A DNA stretch of 64,000 nucleotides from Soonwooa sp023440705 (GCA_023440705.1 JAEXRP010000092.1:1-64000); one strand, 5' to 3'; shown: positions 28,001 to 36,807, numbered from the stretch's first letter. A program made the numbers and translations. Notes: generated by a model not told the origin, from the sequence alone.

Positions 28001-28065
28001 GTAACTCTATTGGTATCCTACCAACAACAAGAGATATCGGTGTTAATGTAACCTTTAAATTCTAA
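25042..28065 (+). CDS. SusC/RagA-family TonB-linked outer-membrane receptor
   Basis: A 1007-residue outer-membrane transporter that pairs with the SusD-like lipoprotein encoded 7 bp downstream. A signal peptide ends near S-A-Q-A (about 24). Then D-I-E-G-V-V-V-T-A-L-G-I-K-R-E-K-K-S-L-G-Y is the TonB/plug entry, and the plug shows I-V-I-R-G and P-L-I-V-I-D-G. The barrel ends in V-T-F-K-F. The N-terminal CarboxypepD_reg domain of many SusC proteins is absent. No glycosidase or other enzyme gene is adjacent, so the substrate (glycan or peptide) is unknown. Confidence 0.93.
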   Translation: MKKLTASVLALVLSSSVAMVSAQAKKGDTLKQTDIEGVVVTALGIKREKKSLGYASQEVKAEALTDGTTKTGNVASLLSGKAAGVQINTNNNFGGSTNIVIRGYKQMGGNGGSPLIVIDGSPISNGFVSGTFDLGNFLSDLNPEDIASMNILKGAAASALYGERALNGVIVIETKKGRSSKKDNSWGVTLSSDVNVGFIDKSTFPEYQSRYGAGYGAYYGPNEDSYFNVGPGGLPQVPFGEDASYGGEFNPNLQVWQWDSFNEYSNNYGKPHAWVAGKNGPITFFNNPITYSNSITLEKGDAKNNFMLSYNNFDQSGLMPNSKINKNTFSARVNHQLTDKLSASVYTTLTVQDTRGRNATGYSDNLVTGFRQWWQTNVDLSQLKDVYFNSYRATGKYDNGTWNRSSAANGTPLYWNNPYFQVYQNYQSDSRTRSFSYAQVKYDVSKNFGILGKVSFDYYNMLMEQRLADGSLTQAFGLSGNNAPSGYWRQNMTGSETNFDLIANYKFEITDKLNLQGVVGANLRKNGFESITASTEGGLIVPGIYSIENSMGETLDPVEVYQRSQTGSGYASASFDYDGSIFVDATYRYDKSSNLPAGNNAYGYPSITGAVLLSNYIKQDWLSFMKVRANYAEVGSSTGNYRLINTYNKNGAFHNEGIYLMPTVLNNPNLKPERSKEVEVGLEMQFFKNRLGFDIAAYKTKTFDQIMNLPVSNATGYNQITINAGQIDNKGIEVQFNATPFKSKAFTWDINANWAKNENKLVSLHPDAKVLRLAAYQGGVSLNAVEGESYGVIYGTDYVYTNGQPTISPTTGRYLRTPESNKEIGNITPDWTGGIRNTFTFFGGDLSAGFLIDMQHGGSTYSTDMYYGLATGLYAETAVGGYRTTGVVWPGVNPNGQTNTTATISPEGYGNVDGYRRMPNARFVYDASYVKLREANITYRLPKSLLASTFIEEAKVSLVGRNLWIIHKNVPYADPEAGVGGGLGSRGNSIGILPTTRDIGVNVTFKF

Positions 28066-28072
28066 AAAAGTC

Positions 28073-29590
28073 ATGAAAAAAATATTTTTAATAGTAGGAG
28101 CTTTAACGCTCGCTTATCCAGTCTTCACTTCATGTGCAAGAGATTTTACAGATTTGAATGTGGATCCTAAACATCCCCAAACTTTACCATCAAAAACATT
28201 TTTTGCTACAGCTGAAACTTATTTGTTTCAACAAATGGTAGATGCGAATGTTAATAGAAATATTTCTAGATTCTTTACACAACAGTGGACGGAAACAACC
28301 TATACAGATGAGTCTAACTATGATATGGTTACTCGTCAGATTAATACTAATCATTGGAATTTTTTCTATAGAAATGTTTTAAATACTATAAAATTGGCTA
28401 AAGCTAAGGTAGAGGAAGAAAGTTTAAATACAGCACAGGCTGCACATAATACTGATGTTAAGGCAAATATGTTAGCTCAATTAGAGATAATTGAAATCTA
28501 TGCATGGGCAAATTTGGTTGATACATATAATAATATTCCTTATTCACAAGCCTTAAAAGCTGAACCAGGAGGAACTGGGATCTTGTCACCAAAATATGAT
28601 GATGCTAAAGTTATTTATGTAGACCTTATTAGAAGATTAACTGCAGTTAATAATTCAATTAAGCTTGGGAAAACTGGTTTTTCATCGGATATTTCTAATT
28701 TTAATGGAGATATGACAAAATGGAAAAAATTAGCAAATTCTATTAAATTAAGATTGGGAGTTAATCTTTCCGATGTTGATGCAGCGTTGGCAAAGTCAAC
28801 AATTGAAAGTGCAGTCGCTGCTGGAGTGATGCTATCTAATGCGGATAATTTTACAGTAAATTATCAACAAGGTAATTTTAGTAGTCCCCTTTATCAAAAT
28901 GTTAATGTTGCGGGTTCTGGTAGAGCGGATTTTGTTGCTGCTAATACTTTAGTAGATCCGATGAATGAAAAAAACGATCCTAGAAGAGAAAAATATTTTA
29001 CTCTAACTCCAGAATTAGATGATAAAGGAGAACCAGTGTTAGATGGAAATGGTAATCCTGTAATGATTTTTAAAGGAGGTACTTATGGAGATTCTAATGA
29101 TTTTTCAAAATCATCACACGTTGCTGATGATATTATTAAGCAAGATGGTATTGGTAATATTTTTGATTATTCTGAAGTATCTTTCTTAATGGCTGAGGCT
29201 GTTCAAAGAGGGTTCTTAACTGGATCTGCTTCAAGTCTATATAATCAAGGAATTAAAGCATCTATGGATTATTGGGGGGTTGAGTCGGCAGAGGCTGACG
29301 CATACATTGCTGCAAATCCATATAATGCTGCGGACTGGAAAAAGTCCCTTGGCGAGCAATCATGGTATGCTATGTACAATAGAGGTTTTGAAGCGTGGAC
29401 TTTTAATAGAAGGCTAGATTACCCGGCATTTGAAAATCCAGAAGGTTCTGTATTAAGTGCAGTTCCTACAAGAATGACTTACCCAGCCCCAGAACAATCT
29501 TTAAATCAGACGAATTGGTTAGAGGCAGTAACACATTTGCCTGGCGGTAAAGATGTTGCAACAACAAAAGTTTTTTGGGACAAAAATTAA
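28073..29590 (+). CDS. SusD/RagB-family nutrient-binding lipoprotein
   Basis: A 505-residue surface lipoprotein. The lipobox is V-F-T-S-C with Cys21, after a hydrophobic signal. The body is helical TPR-like as in the SusD-like group, with the typical D-L-N-V-D-P-K near the N-terminus and the R-R-L-D-Y-P block near the C-terminus. It follows the SusC gene by 7 bp and is followed by a strong terminator, so the pair forms a two-gene operon. Substrate unknown. Confidence 0.92.
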   Translation: MKKIFLIVGALTLAYPVFTSCARDFTDLNVDPKHPQTLPSKTFFATAETYLFQQMVDANVNRNISRFFTQQWTETTYTDESNYDMVTRQINTNHWNFFYRNVLNTIKLAKAKVEEESLNTAQAAHNTDVKANMLAQLEIIEIYAWANLVDTYNNIPYSQALKAEPGGTGILSPKYDDAKVIYVDLIRRLTAVNNSIKLGKTGFSSDISNFNGDMTKWKKLANSIKLRLGVNLSDVDAALAKSTIESAVAAGVMLSNADNFTVNYQQGNFSSPLYQNVNVAGSGRADFVAANTLVDPMNEKNDPRREKYFTLTPELDDKGEPVLDGNGNPVMIFKGGTYGDSNDFSKSSHVADDIIKQDGIGNIFDYSEVSFLMAEAVQRGFLTGSASSLYNQGIKASMDYWGVESAEADAYIAANPYNAADWKKSLGEQSWYAMYNRGFEAWTFNRRLDYPAFENPEGSVLSAVPTRMTYPAPEQSLNQTNWLEAVTHLPGGKDVATTKVFWDKN

Positions 29591-29597
29591 TTTTTAT

Positions 29598-29624
29598 AAG
29601 GTTGGCTTTTGCCAACCTTTTTTT
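29598..29624 (+). terminator. terminator of the susCD-like operon
   Basis: AAGGTTGGC (29598-29606) pairs perfectly with GCCAACCTT (29611-29619) around TTTT and is followed by a T tract. The same sequence supplies a TTG 19 nt upstream of the next promoter box. Confidence 0.9.
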
Positions 29625-29631
29625 ATATTTG
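29624..29631 (+). promoter_or_regulatory. TAnnTTTG -7 box, leaderless geometry
   Basis: TATATTTG ends 4 nt before the ATG at 29636. A TTG at 29602-29604, inside the preceding terminator stem, lies 19 nt upstream of the box. Confidence 0.6.
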
Positions 29632-29635
29632 AAAC

Positions 29636-30088
29636 ATGAAGAAAATAATTTTAAGTATTATTCTAGGAAATATAATTGTTTCTTGTAATAATGATAGAGA
29701 ACCGTCGCCATCCCAGCCGGTTAATTTGAAAGGTACCTTTAAACTTAGTCATTATGAGTTTAAAAGTAAAAACTACAATATTACTGGTTGCGATATTAAT
29801 GATAAAATTGTTATAAACTCTGATAAAACTGGCGTATATGAAGACAGTGAGTATAATGATGCTACACAAGGTTGCTATGTTGCTGAAAATTATGCTGGTA
29901 CATGGAATCTTCAATCGCAAGAGGGATTGCTAATATTAAAATATAAATCTAATGGACTTGACCAAACAAAATCCTTTGATTTGATTGGTATATCAGATAC
30001 TGAGATTAGACTAGAAATATCTTCTAAAAATATTGACGGAAATCCTGGTAATGATAATGCAGTTGCAGTTTGGATAAAAACTTATTGA
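29636..30088 (+). CDS. lipocalin-like lipoprotein
   Basis: A 150-residue lipoprotein with lipobox I-I-V-S-C (Cys17). The beta-rich body has the G-T-F-K-L-S-H-Y-E and A-G-T-W-N-L-Q blocks usual in Bacteroidetes lipocalin-like proteins, and two internal Cys that could form a disulphide (T-G-C-D and Q-G-C-Y). Function unknown. It sits directly after the SusD gene but has its own promoter, so its link to that system is uncertain. Confidence 0.78.
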   Translation: MKKIILSIILGNIIVSCNNDREPSPSQPVNLKGTFKLSHYEFKSKNYNITGCDINDKIVINSDKTGVYEDSEYNDATQGCYVAENYAGTWNLQSQEGLLILKYKSNGLDQTKSFDLIGISDTEIRLEISSKNIDGNPGNDNAVAVWIKTY

Positions 30089-30149
30089 TAAATAAAGATT
30101 TATTTAAATTGATAATAAGGGGAATGTAAAAGTAGTAATTGCTAGAAAG

Positions 30150-30184
30150 AAAAGAGGTAATCAACATAGGTTAGCTCTTTTTTA
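30150..30184. terminator. terminator between convergent genes
   Basis: AAAGAGGTAA (30151-30160) pairs with TTAGCTCTTT (30171-30180) with one mismatch and a 10-nt loop, followed by T on plus. It separates the lipoprotein gene from the minus-strand T9SS protein. Confidence 0.65.
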
Positions 30185-32608
30185 GTTATTTTTTAACATG
30201 ATCCATTGTTTTTTTGTTGTCGTACGTTTTGTTTTAGGTGAAGTCCATGTGAATATCGCCCAATATGCAGTTGTTGGTAATAGCCTGTTTTCGATGTTTC
30301 TCCCATTCCATATGAAGTTCTCTCCATTACTTTCAAATACTTTTTTTCCATAACGATCACTAATTACTACCTTGACATTTAGCATAGGTCTTAAAATTGA
30401 AAAATCTAGAGTGTCATTTAGACCATCAGCATTTGGTGATAGAAAATTCGGAAGTACTAGATCTGCATCTGGTATTATGGGTAAAGGAATTAGTTTTATT
30501 TTTTTTATACCACTGCAAGACGTTGTTGGACTTGTAATTTTTGCGTAGGCCATTGCTTCATTTGTTTCATATTTTTCATAATTTACAATTTCTTCAGTCA
30601 AATCTTGATTCTTGTAATAGGTTACATTATTTGAGCTATTTATGTTAATTCTTGCTAAGCTTAAATCATAGATACTAAAATTATTATCAGTGGATAAAGC
30701 AGTTAGTGTCTCGCTAAAGTTCTCATTTGGTGTTTGTAGTACATTGACCTTTAGCTTCAGTGCTTCGCATAAACTACTATTTGTAGTACAAATCTCAAGT
30801 ACAAACCTATCCGTTCCGGTATAATTAGTATTTACTTCGTAAATGTAGGTTTTAGTTAGATGGTTTACTGTAATTTTTCCATTATTAGGAGGAACCAAAA
30901 TTTTTATTTTATCTATTATTATAGTCTCATTAGGAGTAGTAAATTTTATATCACCTGTAATATTAGAACATACATTGCCTAAATCTTTGTCGGTAACTAA
31001 GTATGGGCAATGGTCAACATAGACTTCCTCAGTTGCATATGTTACACCTGAATATGACAAGACACATCTGTAGTAGCCTGATGTTGTGGGATAGTATGTG
31101 GGATTTTCAGCACCAGCTATATTGAATTTATTTTTTTGCCATTGGAATCCTTCGAAATCCACATTACTTACTTTCAATTCGATTTCTTCTTCGATACAAT
31201 TTCCGTTTTTTAAGATGAAAGGATCGTTACTAAATCCCGTAGTAGCACTTGACCAGCCATGAACATATTCGCTACTACCACCTATGATTGTTGCAATAAG
31301 TCCATTTTCTGATTCTAGTTCTATATCACCTATATTATCTTCCAGCGAATAATACATATAATCTTCGTTCCCAGTAATTGGAAATGGACCACTTGCTGGA
31401 TTAGGGGATTGGTTATTGATTTTTAAGTTGTTTTCTTTTGGAACCAATAGATTTAAAAAATTACGATATTTTTGGTCTCCAATTTTATCGATACTTATGA
31501 TTTTATCAATCTTTCCTGGTAGAGTTTTGTCAAGTGGATGAAGATATGACATAGATCCTGCAAAATAGGAGTAGTCTGCAGCTCGCCCAGCCTTGTTGGT
31601 TCCTGAGGATAGTTGCATGCAATATATGGGTTCAGAGGACTTGATGTACATGCTCTTGCCAATGAATAAATTGATAGGTGTTAAGTAGTATTGCCCCGCA
31701 TTTAAGGTTATTTGAGGTGTGATTGTATTGTTAAAATATAGTTTTGTATTATCCTTTGTTGCAACTATAAAAGCCTTTTCTGTATGCTTACTTATACTTG
31801 AAAAGCCAGATTTCATAAAAAACTCTTTACCAAGATTTTTAATAGGGACTAATTGTTCTAGTATTGTGCTGCCATTTCCATTTTCATACGCATATTGTGT
31901 ATTAAATCCCCCACTTACTACGACTATTGGTTTGTTCGATTGGATTTTCGCTCCATTTAAAGTATTAAAATATTCGTTATCGTAGATGTCAAAGTTGTCA
32001 GCTTTTTTAGCAACAAAAACATAAGATTCTCCTTTGTTAAGGGTTATTTCTCGAGAATTAGATTTAGTACCATCTATAAAGGTAATTTTCGGATCATAAC
32101 CATAGAATTTAATTGTTGTATTATCTTGTGTTGCCATCACACTAGTCATAAGGGTTAAGGATCCAAAACCTTCATACATGTCAATCGATGTATTTACTGA
32201 CATGAAGTCGGTTCCTAACGCAGATTTTCCCTTAGAGTAGATCATCTCAGAGTTTCCACCTTGATAAAACCTTAAGTCAGCATAAAAACTATTTTCTCCA
32301 ACTAAATGTATTCCCGTGTCTTGAGTTTTTAAATAATTTAAGCCAGAAGCGATAAAATCTTTCCCTAAAAATGAATATTTTCCAGGATTGTTTTTGCTTA
32401 TTGTTATGGTTTTTTGTAAAGTTCCTCTAGAATATATATATACACGAAAAGGAGTAATATGAGGTGTACTTATATTAATTTCTAAATTTGAGCTACCATA
32501 AAATGTAACGGATCTATATACCGGTGGAAACCAATGTTCTAAGTCTAGCTGACCAAACAAAGGGCAGGATATTATTAATAGTAGAAATAAAAAAAAATAT
32601 TTTTTCAC
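30182..32608 (-). CDS. large secreted protein with T9SS type B sorting domain
   Basis: An 808-residue cell-surface or secreted protein. The start codon is GTG at 32608, followed by a signal peptide ending C-P-L-F-G-Q. Residues about 25-450 resemble the N-terminal domain of IgGFc-binding proteins (repeated A-T-K-D-N-T-K-L-Y-F-type blocks). An Ig-like segment (about 470-530) and a cadherin-like segment (G-K-I-T-V-N, Y-T-G-T-D-R-F) follow. The C-terminus has L-P-N-F-L-S-P-N-A-D-G-L-N-D and ends in a gliding-motility CHU_C domain, the T9SS type B signal. Probably an adhesin; the ligand is unknown. Confidence 0.85.
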   Translation of the reverse strand: MKKYFFLFLLLIISCPLFGQLDLEHWFPPVYRSVTFYGSSNLEINISTPHITPFRVYIYSRGTLQKTITISKNNPGKYSFLGKDFIASGLNYLKTQDTGIHLVGENSFYADLRFYQGGNSEMIYSKGKSALGTDFMSVNTSIDMYEGFGSLTLMTSVMATQDNTTIKFYGYDPKITFIDGTKSNSREITLNKGESYVFVAKKADNFDIYDNEYFNTLNGAKIQSNKPIVVVSGGFNTQYAYENGNGSTILEQLVPIKNLGKEFFMKSGFSSISKHTEKAFIVATKDNTKLYFNNTITPQITLNAGQYYLTPINLFIGKSMYIKSSEPIYCMQLSSGTNKAGRAADYSYFAGSMSYLHPLDKTLPGKIDKIISIDKIGDQKYRNFLNLLVPKENNLKINNQSPNPASGPFPITGNEDYMYYSLEDNIGDIELESENGLIATIIGGSSEYVHGWSSATTGFSNDPFILKNGNCIEEEIELKVSNVDFEGFQWQKNKFNIAGAENPTYYPTTSGYYRCVLSYSGVTYATEEVYVDHCPYLVTDKDLGNVCSNITGDIKFTTPNETIIIDKIKILVPPNNGKITVNHLTKTYIYEVNTNYTGTDRFVLEICTTNSSLCEALKLKVNVLQTPNENFSETLTALSTDNNFSIYDLSLARININSSNNVTYYKNQDLTEEIVNYEKYETNEAMAYAKITSPTTSCSGIKKIKLIPLPIIPDADLVLPNFLSPNADGLNDTLDFSILRPMLNVKVVISDRYGKKVFESNGENFIWNGRNIENRLLPTTAYWAIFTWTSPKTKRTTTKKQWIMLKNN

Positions 32609-32752
32609 TAATTCTAATTTTGCGAATTTATAATTATAAAGGTATAAAAAAACTATGTGATGTTTTATTTCATTGTTAATTTTATATACTTATTGTGATA
32701 ATTCAATATTAATAGCAGATATATAAACTAGATTTTCGTTTTTTTATTTTCG

Positions 32753-32760
32753 TAACTTTG
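32753..32760 (+). promoter_or_regulatory. -7 box of argS
   Basis: TAACTTTG lies 18 nt before the ATG at 32779, predicting a leader of about 14 nt. Confidence 0.6.
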
Positions 32761-32778
32761 CCATTATTTTTTAACATA

Positions 32779-34542
32779 ATGAATATTAAAGATAGCATTC
32801 AGCAGAAGGTTTCAGATATTATTAATAACCTTTACCAGATTCAGGATTTGAAGTTGGAAGTTCAACAAAATAAAACGGATTTCGATGGTGACTTTACCGT
32901 TGTTGTTTTCCCTTTGGTTAAACTTCTTAAGAAAAGTCCAGATGTCATCGGTATGGAATTGGGGAGCGAGCTTACCAACGAAGTTGATTATGTAGAAAGC
33001 TTTATCGCAGTTAAAGGTTTTCTTAATTTAAAAATTAACAATTCGCTGTTTCTTGATAATTTCGAAAATACTTACCAAGATTTTGGGCAGGTAGATCCTA
33101 AAAATCAAACTGTAATGGTGGAATATTCTTCTCCAAATACCAACAAACCTTTGCATCTTGGACATATCAGAAATAATCTTTTAGGTTTTTCTGTGGCGCA
33201 GATTCTAGAAGCTGATGGCTATGATGTTATCAAAACTCAAATTATTAACGATAGAGGTGTACATATTTGTAAATCTATGTGGGCTTGGGAGCAATTCGGA
33301 AACGGTGTGACACCAGAGTCTGAAAATCTGAAAGGTGACAAGTTAGTAGGTAATTTCTATGTAGAGTTTGATAAAAATTATAAGTCAGAAATTGCTGCTT
33401 TGGTATCAGAAGGCGTGGATGAGGAAACTGCTAAAAAGCAAGCACCGTCTATGTTGGCTGTGCAAAAAATGCTTTTAGATTGGGAAAATGCCAATCCTGA
33501 AGTGCGCGCACTTTGGTCTAAAATGAATGCGTGGGTTTATTCTGGGTTTAATCAAACTTATCAAAGATTGGGTGTTGAATTTGACCAAGTTCAGTACGAA
33601 AGTAACACTTACATTTTAGGAAAAGATATTATTCAGGAAGGTCTTAAAAAAGGTGTTTTATTCCAAAAAGAAGACGGTTCTGTTTGGGCAGATTTAACTG
33701 ACGTAGGTTTGGATCAAAAGTTACTTCTTCGTTCTGATGGAACATCAGTTTATATGACGCAAGATCTAGGAACTGCTGTTGAGCGTTTCAAAGATAATGA
33801 TATTCAGAAATTAATTTATACTGTTGGTAACGAGCAAGATTATCACTTCCAAGTTTTATTTTTAATCCTTAAAAAATTGGGTTATGAATGGGCTGACCAA
33901 CTTTATCATTTGTCTTATGGAATGGTTGAGCTTCCAAATGGTAAAATGAAATCTCGCGAAGGGACTGTTGTGGACGCTGATGATTTGATGCAAGAGATGT
34001 ATCAAACGGCAAAAGATAAATCTCAGGAACTAGGAAAATTAGAACATTTAACTGAGGAAGAGAAAGAAATTTCTTACGAAAAGGTTGGGATTGGAGCGCT
34101 TAAGTATTTTATGCTAAAGGTTGATCCAAAGAAAAAAATGTTGTTTAATCCAGAGGAAAGTATCGATTTTAATGGTAATACAGGACCGTTTATACAATAT
34201 ACTTATGCCCGAATTCAATCATTGTTAAATAAGGCGAATTTCGCCGAATCTGCTATTACAAAAGATTATGCGATTAATGATAGTGAGAAAGAATTGGTGA
34301 TGACTTTGTCGAATTTCAAAGAAGTAATTGCGAGAGCAGCTGAACAACTAAGTCCAGCATTGGTGGCGAATTATGTTTATGAATTGGTGAAAGTTTATAA
34401 TTCGTTCTATCAAAACAATCCAATTTTGAATCAAGAGGATCAAAATACAATTCAATTTAGATTACAGGTTTCCAATTTAACAGCTAAAACTATCAAGAAG
34501 GCTTTAGCTTTAATGGGAATTGGCGTTGTTAATAGAATGTAG
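32779..34542 (+). CDS. argS: arginine--tRNA ligase
   Basis: A 587-residue class I synthetase charging tRNA-Arg. The start is the ATG at 32779 because the promoter box overlaps the earlier TTG at 32758. The N-terminal Add-1 domain occupies about 1-85. The HIGH motif is H-L-G-H at 126-129 in S-S-P-N-T-N-K-P-L-H-L-G-H. The KMSK loop reads G-K-M-K-S-R-E-G-T. The DALR anticodon-binding domain ends with V-V-N-R-M. Full length, monocistronic between its promoter and a double hairpin. Confidence 0.96.
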   Translation: MNIKDSIQQKVSDIINNLYQIQDLKLEVQQNKTDFDGDFTVVVFPLVKLLKKSPDVIGMELGSELTNEVDYVESFIAVKGFLNLKINNSLFLDNFENTYQDFGQVDPKNQTVMVEYSSPNTNKPLHLGHIRNNLLGFSVAQILEADGYDVIKTQIINDRGVHICKSMWAWEQFGNGVTPESENLKGDKLVGNFYVEFDKNYKSEIAALVSEGVDEETAKKQAPSMLAVQKMLLDWENANPEVRALWSKMNAWVYSGFNQTYQRLGVEFDQVQYESNTYILGKDIIQEGLKKGVLFQKEDGSVWADLTDVGLDQKLLLRSDGTSVYMTQDLGTAVERFKDNDIQKLIYTVGNEQDYHFQVLFLILKKLGYEWADQLYHLSYGMVELPNGKMKSREGTVVDADDLMQEMYQTAKDKSQELGKLEHLTEEEKEISYEKVGIGALKYFMLKVDPKKKMLFNPEESIDFNGNTGPFIQYTYARIQSLLNKANFAESAITKDYAINDSEKELVMTLSNFKEVIARAAEQLSPALVANYVYELVKVYNSFYQNNPILNQEDQNTIQFRLQVSNLTAKTIKKALALMGIGVVNRM

Positions 34543-34562
34543 TTTTAACAAAATAACATTAT

Positions 34563-34595
34563 AAAAGAGCTTTCAAATTTGATGGCTCTTTTTTT
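34563..34595 (+). terminator. terminator of argS
   Basis: AAAAGAGC pairs with GCTCTTTT around a 14-nt loop and is followed by T8. Confidence 0.8.
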
Positions 34596-34604
34596 ACGAA
34601 TAAA

Positions 34605-34634
34605 AAAACGGATTTCAGTTAAGAAATCCGTTTT
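34605..34634. other. second perfect hairpin after argS
   Basis: AAAACGGATTTC (34605-34616) pairs perfectly over 12 bp with GAAATCCGTTTT (34623-34634), loop AGTTAA. It could be a back-up or a reverse-strand terminator. From here to 34811 I see only AT-rich sequence plus the inverted repeat listed at 34747. Confidence 0.6.
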
Positions 34635-34746
34635 ACTGATTTTCTAATAGTTTAAAATTTCAGTTTAGTTTCGTCCGTTTTGTAATTTCAAATTTCTTAA
34701 AAATAAATAGGTTATGTTATATTTTGTAATCGACACTGTATTTACA

Positions 34747-34769
34747 TTTGTAGATTTTTTGTCTACAAA
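34747..34769. other. inverted repeat in the upstream region of a TPR regulator
   Basis: TTTGTAGA (34747-34754) and TCTACAAA (34762-34769) form an 8-bp inverted repeat with a 7-nt spacer. It lies about 43 bp upstream of the TATTTTTG box, a position that would suit an operator or activator site. No protein is known to bind it. Confidence 0.4.
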
Positions 34770-34811
34770 ATATATACGATACTTTATAATGTATTATTAA
34801 TCAATTATTTA

Positions 34812-34819
34812 TATTTTTG
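34812..34819 (+). promoter_or_regulatory. candidate -7 box with long leader
   Basis: TATTTTTG is an exact TAnnTTTG match; the predicted start near 34824 would give a leader of about 150 nt to the ATG at 34976, unusual in this window. No -33 element is seen. Confidence 0.4.
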
Positions 34820-34975
34820 CAGGAGTTGTACGAAATTAACACTCAATTATGAATTTCGATTTTTTGTTTTTTGTTAAATTTTGTAATATTTAATTCGTTG
34901 ATTATAAGATGCTTTAAAGTTTTTTTTATTTAAAGAAGGTGTTTTTATTCAATATAAGAAAGAAGATAAGTTATA

Positions 34976-36766
34976 ATGCTGAGATTGATATTTTCTAGGT
35001 TTTTGCTGTTGATGTTTTTAATTCCAACTTGTTATTTTGGACAAAGTGATTTGGATAAAAGTCAACAAACTGTATATGCGTATCTTTATGCAAAGGAGAA
35101 CGAAAAGGCTAGAAGTCTTCTTGAAAAAGACTTTCTTCCTAGCCAAGATGTGCGTCGCAAAATAATTGGGCTTGTCTATTTGTCCGATTATTATTCGGTG
35201 ACTAAAGATGAGCAAGCACAGGTTAATTCTTTAAAAAAAGCAAAAGACCTATTAGATGAGGCTAATGATAATCTGTCGAAAGCTTATGTTGATTATGGAT
35301 ATGCGAGATATTATTTAAAACTTAATAAAAAAGATCAATTTGTAAAGGCTATTAATAGTAGTATTTCGGTTTTTGAAAAAGCAGATCGAGAGAATTTTAT
35401 TTTAACCCAACTGTATTTTCTTAAGTTTTCTTATCAAGTCAAAAATGCAGCTGATGTCCAAGAGTATAAAGATTCGGCTTTCAAGGCTCTAGATTATGCT
35501 AAGAAGTCTAAGAATAATTTGTTATTAAATTTTACTTTTAACAATGTTGGTTTTTATTACAAAAATCTAAGTACGGCAACACGCGAAAAGAAATACTTGG
35601 ATTCTGCGGATGTTAATTATCGTCGAGCTTTCGATGTTATTTCGAAAATCGAGCCTAAAGTCGCACAAAAGCGTTCTCTCATTGCTTATTACATTAATTA
35701 TGGTAGCTTAGTTCCGTTCATTCGTACAAGTAATGCGAGTAAAGAAAGTTTAGATTTAGCTTTCAAAGCTTTAGATTTAACGAGTAACGATGCTAATTAT
35801 GGAGATCTTACCTCACTTATTTACAATAATATTGGATACAATTATGAGAATGAAGGTAATGTTAGTTTAGCTGAGAATTATTATCAAAAAGCTTATGATC
35901 TTGGACGAGCAAATACAGAGATTATGTTAAGTTCAAAAATCTCTACAATCGACAATTTGTCTCGTGTCTATTCTAATTCTGGTCGTTTTGAAAAAGCCTT
36001 GGCTATCGAGCGTGAAGCTAAAGATATGATTCGTCAAGAAAGTAAAGAACGTTTTGACAATAATACAAAGTCGTTGGAGATTTTTTATGACACAGAGAAA
36101 AAGAATGAACAAATCAATCAGCTAGAACAGATTAACAAAGGTCGAACTCGTCAATTGTGGATGTTGTTGGCGATTGTTATTATTGCAGTTGCAGGATTTA
36201 TCGTGCTTTTCAATAATCACAGATACAAACAAAAACTCATTAAGCAACGTGCCGATTTATTAGAGTCAGAAAAAATTGAAACCGAGCTAAAACTTCAGTT
36301 AGAATCTGAGGAAAAAGCAAGATTGGAAGCTGAGCAAAGACTTTTGGAAATAGAGCAGGAACGACTTCATAAACAAGCTTTGGCAAAATCGATCCAATTG
36401 GATCAGAAAAATTCTATTATTAATGAATTAACAGAAAAGATTAAAACCGATGCAGATGCGGATCTGGATAAGCTTCTTCGCGAAGACAAACTTGTAGATC
36501 GAGATTTGACGCGTGTTAAAGATATGCACGAGGAAGTGCATCCACAGCTTTTCAAAAAATTGAATGAAGCTTCCAAAGGAAAGCTAACGACACAAGATTT
36601 AAAATATGCGTCCTATATTTATTTAAATATGGATAACCAACAGATTGCAAATCTTCTAAAGGTTGAGGTTAAAACCGTTAGAATGACGAAGTATAGATTG
36701 AAAATAAAACTAGGTCTTGATAAAGAAATGGATTTACAAAGCTTTATTCAGAATTTGGTTTTATAA
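34976..36766 (+). CDS. membrane TPR regulator with C-terminal LuxR-like HTH
   Basis: A 596-residue one-component regulator. A signal peptide (about 1-22, ending C-Y-F-G-Q) leads a periplasmic TPR-rich domain (about 25-385), then one membrane segment (about 393-412, W-M-L-L-A-I-V-I-I-A-V-A-G-F), a charged coiled coil (about 420-490) and a cytoplasmic HTH (about 540-596, Q-Q-I-A-N-L-L-K-V-E-V-K-T-V-R-M-T-K). This architecture is common in Flavobacteriia. Target genes are unknown. The gene stands alone between its own promoter region and a terminator. Confidence 0.88.
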   Translation: MLRLIFSRFLLLMFLIPTCYFGQSDLDKSQQTVYAYLYAKENEKARSLLEKDFLPSQDVRRKIIGLVYLSDYYSVTKDEQAQVNSLKKAKDLLDEANDNLSKAYVDYGYARYYLKLNKKDQFVKAINSSISVFEKADRENFILTQLYFLKFSYQVKNAADVQEYKDSAFKALDYAKKSKNNLLLNFTFNNVGFYYKNLSTATREKKYLDSADVNYRRAFDVISKIEPKVAQKRSLIAYYINYGSLVPFIRTSNASKESLDLAFKALDLTSNDANYGDLTSLIYNNIGYNYENEGNVSLAENYYQKAYDLGRANTEIMLSSKISTIDNLSRVYSNSGRFEKALAIEREAKDMIRQESKERFDNNTKSLEIFYDTEKKNEQINQLEQINKGRTRQLWMLLAIVIIAVAGFIVLFNNHRYKQKLIKQRADLLESEKIETELKLQLESEEKARLEAEQRLLEIEQERLHKQALAKSIQLDQKNSIINELTEKIKTDADADLDKLLREDKLVDRDLTRVKDMHEEVHPQLFKKLNEASKGKLTTQDLKYASYIYLNMDNQQIANLLKVEVKTVRMTKYRLKIKLGLDKEMDLQSFIQNLVL

Positions 36767-36772
36767 GAAAAT

Positions 36773-36807
36773 AAAAAAAACGCAACTTATAATTTGCGTT
36801 TTTTTAT
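36773..36807. terminator. terminator between convergent genes
   Basis: AAAACGCAA pairs with TTTGCGTTTT around a short AT loop, with A/T runs on both sides; shared by the TPR regulator and the minus-strand secreted protein. Confidence 0.8.
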
